8,487 nucleotides of DNA from Bradyrhizobium sp. GTDB taxonomy: Bacteria; Pseudomonadota; Alphaproteobacteria; Rhizobiales; Xanthobacteraceae. Below the pieces are notes generated by a model. It ran no database searches, was not told where the DNA came from, and was given only the letters and a program-made list of their open reading frames with translations. A program made the translations under genes and the position numbers. Below are positions 6,178 to 8,487 of this stretch, piece by piece (the first letter of the stretch is position 1; each line of letters begins with the position of its first letter). Where the stretch lies: NCBI GenBank assembly GCA_025960445.1, contig JAICIT010000076.1, forward strand, positions 1-8,487. Reading direction: 5' to 3'.

Positions 6178-6957
6178 TCAGCCGCGCACACTGACTGCGG
6201 CGCCTATAACGGGCTGCGCCGCGACCGGAGGATTTGCCGTTTGCGCCGCGAGTTCGCCGATCAATCGATCGGCGTCCGCCGCGATTGTATCCGGCGCTTG
6301 CAGCACCAGCCGTTCCAGCGCCCAGCGATACGACGATATCCGCCGCTCGAGGCATTGCTGTACCCATTGCACGATCAGGCTGTTCTCCTGCATGCGGGCG
6401 ACTGCGTCGGCATGCTCACGCGGCGACAATTGCGAGATATGCGCGAGACTGGCGTCTCGTTTGCGATCCAGATCGATCACGCGTACCGCGGCGGCAAAGA
6501 ACGGCTCGAACCGCGTTATGTCGTCACGCACATCTTCGATGAGCTGCGCATACCGTGAAGAGTGCGAACGGTGCGGCTCGTCTATCAAGGTGCGGCCATA
6601 CATAGTGCGATCGAATACCACCTGCTGCCGCCAGGGCGATGGCAGCGGCTTGTAGTCGCCGAACACGCTCTTCCAGGCAGGCCGCGAATGCGGCGGCTCG
6701 ATCAGAGGATACGCCAGATCGCGCAGCAACCGCTCACTGTCGGTGAGCTGAAATTGGGAGGCGCGCAGACCGACGCTCGAAGTCGCCTCCCCGCCGATCC
6801 AGCGGTGCATATCATCGTTGAGAAAATCCTGGCGGGTCCGGCCGAGATCACCGCCGCTGCACCCGCCGAGCGCCGCCGTTGCCAAAACCAGTGAGAGAGC
6901 AATTGATGAGCGCCGCCCCGATCGGCTTCTCCAGATCGGAAAGCGCGTCTGGGGCAT
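6178..6957 (-). CDS. Predicted outer-membrane lipoprotein of unknown function
   Basis: This encodes 259 residues. The N-terminus is a lipoprotein signal: basic stretch RSRSGRR (10-16), hydrophobic SIALSLVLATAA, then lipobox LGGC with the lipidated cysteine at 33. Residue +2 is Ser rather than Asp, which by the E. coli rule points to the outer membrane. The mature part is mostly predicted helix with many charged residues, notably the RYAQLIEDVRDDITRFEPFF and LIVQWVQQCLERRISSYRW areas, and could form a coiled coil. A second cysteine lies in the latter. I recognise no domain. The start at 6955-6957 has AGGA seven bases upstream, and that site overlaps the stop codon of the arginine-tailed gene only 9 bases away, so the two form an operon. 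The name 'hypothetical lipoprotein' is as far as the sequence goes. Confidence 0.85.
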   Translation of the reverse strand: MPQTRFPIWRSRSGRRSSIALSLVLATAALGGCSGGDLGRTRQDFLNDDMHRWIGGEATSSVGLRASQFQLTDSERLLRDLAYPLIEPPHSRPAWKSVFGDYKPLPSPWRQQVVFDRTMYGRTLIDEPHRSHSSRYAQLIEDVRDDITRFEPFFAAAVRVIDLDRKRDASLAHISQLSPREHADAVARMQENSLIVQWVQQCLERRISSYRWALERLVLQAPDTIAADADRLIGELAAQTANPPVAAQPVIGAAVSVRG

Positions 6958-6966
6958 TTTGGATTC

Positions 6967-7164
6967 CTAGCGGCGCCGACGACGCCGACCCGGAGCCGTG
7001 CCCTCTTGCGGCCCGTTGCCGCCGCTGGTCTCGTCGTTGCCGCGTTCGATCCGAACCACCGGGAGTATCAGAACCGTTCCCAAGCCTTCCGGAGGCATGC
7101 CATTGAAGCCCAACACCGGCCGTCGCGACGCCGCATCCGCCGGAAAATGAATGATGGTGGCCAT
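6967..7164 (-). CDS. Small basic protein with a C-terminal run of six arginines, hypothetical
   Basis: This encodes 65 residues beginning MATIIHFPADAASRR. It contains a short strand-like hydrophobic segment, LGTVLILPVVRIER (28-41), then a flexible Gly/Asn/Thr-rich stretch and the terminal GRRRRRR (59-65). There is no signal peptide or obvious membrane helix. The Arg tail could bind nucleic acid or an acidic membrane or protein surface; that is inference. It reads as a real gene rather than a chance frame because it sits exactly ahead of the lipoprotein gene, with its TAG stop overlapping that gene's ribosome-binding site, and the N-terminus resembles short proteins I recall from bradyrhizobia. 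Upstream of the ATG (7162-7164) only a modest purine stretch serves as ribosome-binding site. Plus-strand frames over the same bases show no family resemblance. Confidence 0.72.
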   Translation of the reverse strand: MATIIHFPADAASRRPVLGFNGMPPEGLGTVLILPVVRIERGNDETSGGNGPQEGTAPGRRRRRR

Positions 7165-7214
7165 ATCACGCTCATCTCTATGATCGTCGCGCTGTCACGA
7201 TCCGGGGGCCCGCG

Positions 7215-7262
7215 ACGTCCCACCAATAAAATCAGGACGTGGTTAACGGCTTCCTAACGTCC
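7215..7262. repeat. Three alternating ACGTCC/GGACGT half-sites
   Basis: ACGTCC at 7215-7220, GGACGT at 7235-7240 and ACGTCC at 7257-7262. Starts are 20 and 22 bases apart, about two DNA turns. The middle copy can pair with either flank; with the right flank the stem extends by TTA/TAA past a 2-base bulge. It lies 51-98 bases upstream of the arginine-tailed gene on the minus strand. Confidence 0.55.
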
Positions 7263-7394
7263 AGGATCTGAATGCGATTTGAGCTGGACGGAGATAAGTT
7301 GAACCACGGAGGTACAATCACCTTCAATTTGGCTCGCGCTGTTCACGGATTTTTTTCCTTAACGGGCTATTAAAGCAAGCGAAGTAGGTTCGTT

Positions 7395-7409
7395 CTGAGA
7401 ATTACTCAG
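7395..7409. repeat. Small dyad CTGAG-N5-CTCAG ahead of the DUF2336 gene
   Basis: CTGAG (7395-7399) and CTCAG (7405-7409) are perfect complements around AATTA, 15 bases before the ATG at 7425. It could be an operator half-site pair or a weak leader stem; it is short enough to be chance. Confidence 0.4.
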
Positions 7410-7424
7410 TCGCGTACCCCCGAC

Positions 7425-8396
7425 ATGACCACACCTCCATTGTTTCCTGGCTTCGATGGATTGATGACGCTCTCCCGCCGCGAGGGCGTTGATATCAGGC
7501 CGACCTTGCTGCGCGTCCTGACCGATTTGTATGTTCAGGCGAACGCCCACACGAGCGACGAAGAGCGGCAGTTTGTCGAGCTTACCTCGCGCCTGATCGA
7601 CGCGGTCGACGACGCAACCCGCGCGGCCGTTCGCGCGCGTCTCGCCGTCTACCCGGGCACGCCGGCGGAAGTCCTGAAGAAGCTTGGGCTTAAATCCGCT
7701 GGCTCCGATCAGGACGTATCGCCCGCCCCCGAGATTCACCTGGCGACCTCCAGAGGTGAAACGGCTGCGGCGCCAGTCCGGCCGGAATTGCGAATGGCAT
7801 CGACTTTGTCGATGCAGCCCAAGGACGCTGCGGAAATTACGACTATGTTTTCGCGCGCCAGCGCCAGCGAACGAGCCATGATCCTCCACAATCTGCAGGA
7901 GGCCCCCTTGCGCGCATCGGCGCGAATTCCCGCTGCGCGGGCCAAGCGCGCCATCGAGACGCTGGAAATGGCGGCGTTTGCCGCCGATCTGGAGAATTTC
8001 ACGCTGGAGCTCGGCGACAGCTTGATATTGCCATGGCGGGTTGCCAGCGAGATCGTCAACGATCCCGGTGGTGAACCGCTGTCATGCGCAGCCAAGGCAC
8101 TGAACATGCCGCTTCCTGTTTTTCAGCGGGTATTGCTGTTCCTTAGACCTGAATTCGGCTCCTCGGTGCAAACCGTGTATCGCTTGTCGCGGCTCTATGA
8201 GAGACTGAGTGAGCGGTCCGCTCTGGTCATGCTTGCGGCATGGCGTGGCGCGACCATGGCCAGTACCCGCGCCAAATTCCGCCCCGGTCTTTACGACGAT
8301 GAGGGCGGTCGCGCGCGCTCGGGCATCGGACAGGCGCGGCCAACGACGGTGCAGCCCGGCTCCAGTATTGTCAAACGCACGGGCTCGGAAGGTTAG
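7425..8396 (+). CDS. DUF2336 domain-containing protein
   Basis: This 323-residue protein is predicted soluble and mostly helical, with no signal peptide or membrane segment. The N-terminal region (about 10-90: LFPGFDGLMTLSRREGVDI through YPGTPAEVLKKLGL) and the middle (about 140-290, with the ALNMPLPVFQRVLLFLRPEF and VYRLSRLYERLSERSALVML areas) resemble the DUF2336 family of alphaproteobacteria, judged from memory. A Pro/Ala-rich linker with SAGSDQDVSPAPEIH separates them. The last 40 residues are Arg- and Gly-rich and probably disordered. No enzymatic motif is visible and the family's function is not known to me. ATG 7425 gives the complete N-terminus although no ribosome-binding site precedes it; ATG 7464 is the next candidate. 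The TAG stop overlaps the stop of the convergent gene. Confidence 0.75.
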   Translation: MTTPPLFPGFDGLMTLSRREGVDIRPTLLRVLTDLYVQANAHTSDEERQFVELTSRLIDAVDDATRAAVRARLAVYPGTPAEVLKKLGLKSAGSDQDVSPAPEIHLATSRGETAAAPVRPELRMASTLSMQPKDAAEITTMFSRASASERAMILHNLQEAPLRASARIPAARAKRAIETLEMAAFAADLENFTLELGDSLILPWRVASEIVNDPGGEPLSCAAKALNMPLPVFQRVLLFLRPEFGSSVQTVYRLSRLYERLSERSALVMLAAWRGATMASTRAKFRPGLYDDEGGRARSGIGQARPTTVQPGSSIVKRTGSEG

Positions 8397-8487
8397 GCGC
8401 GCGCCAAATCGAGAAAGTGCCGCCCTGCCCGATCCTCGGTTTCGACGATCCAGGCGTCCGGATCGAACCGGATTTCCTTGGTGAGGC
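8393..8487 (-). CDS. C-terminal end of an unidentified protein (start beyond the right edge)
   Basis: The minus strand is open from the window edge to a TAA at 8393-8395, giving 30 complete codons: LTKEIRFDPDAWIVETED followed by RAGRHFLDLARA. The balanced charged and hydrophobic pattern and the absence of stops in this frame suggest a real gene end, but no family can be named from so little. It converges on the DUF2336 gene; the two stops lie within the four bases TTAG (8393-8396). Confidence 0.55.
   Translation of the reverse strand, partial: LTKEIRFDPDAWIVETEDRAGRHFLDLARA

Larger units (their letters stand above)
7165..7424. other. 260-base divergent intergenic region
   Basis: This separates the arginine-tailed gene (minus) from the DUF2336 gene (plus) and must hold at least one promoter for each, none clear enough to mark. 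It holds three ACGTCC/GGACGT half-sites (7215-7262), a GGAGGT followed by TACAAT (7308-7318) with no start codon at proper distance, a T-run (7349-7356), and a small dyad (7395-7409) near the DUF2336 start. Confidence 0.6.

Noticed and set aside
6910..6957. Twin-arginine (Tat) signal on the lipoprotein
   Set aside because: There is an Arg-Arg, but the rest of the S-R-R-x-F-L-K pattern is missing; an ordinary Sec lipoprotein signal fits better.
7308..7372. GGAGGT followed by a TTG-started 14-codon leader peptide before the DUF2336 gene
   Set aside because: The spacing of about 15 bases is too long, and no regulatory codon run or terminator structure supports it.

Overview
The window looks like chromosome of a high-GC alphaproteobacterium of the Bradyrhizobium/Rhodopseudomonas/Afipia group. 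I base this on the gene content (an orphan Bug-type solute-binding protein, a YcgN-family cysteine-cluster protein, a PBP1A-type enzyme followed by short DUF1214 and DUF1254 proteins, a DUF2336 protein) and on the feel of the protein sequences. No rRNA gene, tRNA gene, CRISPR array or transposase gene was seen.

Layout. On the minus strand at the left edge, a small secreted four-cysteine protein (435-178) is followed 16 bases later by the start of phnN (161 to the edge), which makes ribose 1,5-bisphosphate kinase. Divergent from these is a periplasmic Bug/TctC solute-binding protein (550-1578). It converges on a YcgN-family protein (2285-1770). Between these two lie two adjacent, related, nearly perfect hairpin repeats (1607-1685 and 1699-1773); the second supplies the stop codon of the ycgN-like gene.

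A 436-base gap (2286-2721) follows. It has no convincing gene but several inverted repeats, including a GAACTTCG half-site that occurs three times, plus a shorter match, just ahead of the next gene. A plus-strand operon comes next: a bifunctional class A penicillin-binding protein (2722-4989), a membrane-anchored DUF1214 protein (4993-5571) and a membrane-anchored DUF1254 protein (5568-6155). The junctions are 3 bases and a 4-base overlap.

Convergent to it is a minus-strand pair: a 65-residue protein ending in six arginines (7164-6967) and a predicted lipoprotein (6957-6178). A 260-base divergent intergenic region with dyad repeats separates that pair from a DUF2336 protein (7425-8396). The last 30 codons of a further minus-strand gene enter from the right edge (8393-8487) and overlap the DUF2336 stop codon.

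Most of this is ordinary core chromosome, much of it envelope related. The least explained elements are the twin hairpins, the repeated half-sites ahead of the penicillin-binding protein gene, the arginine-tailed protein with its lipoprotein partner, and the coupling of split DUF1214/DUF1254 proteins to a cell-wall synthase. I found no clear new defence or mobile system.
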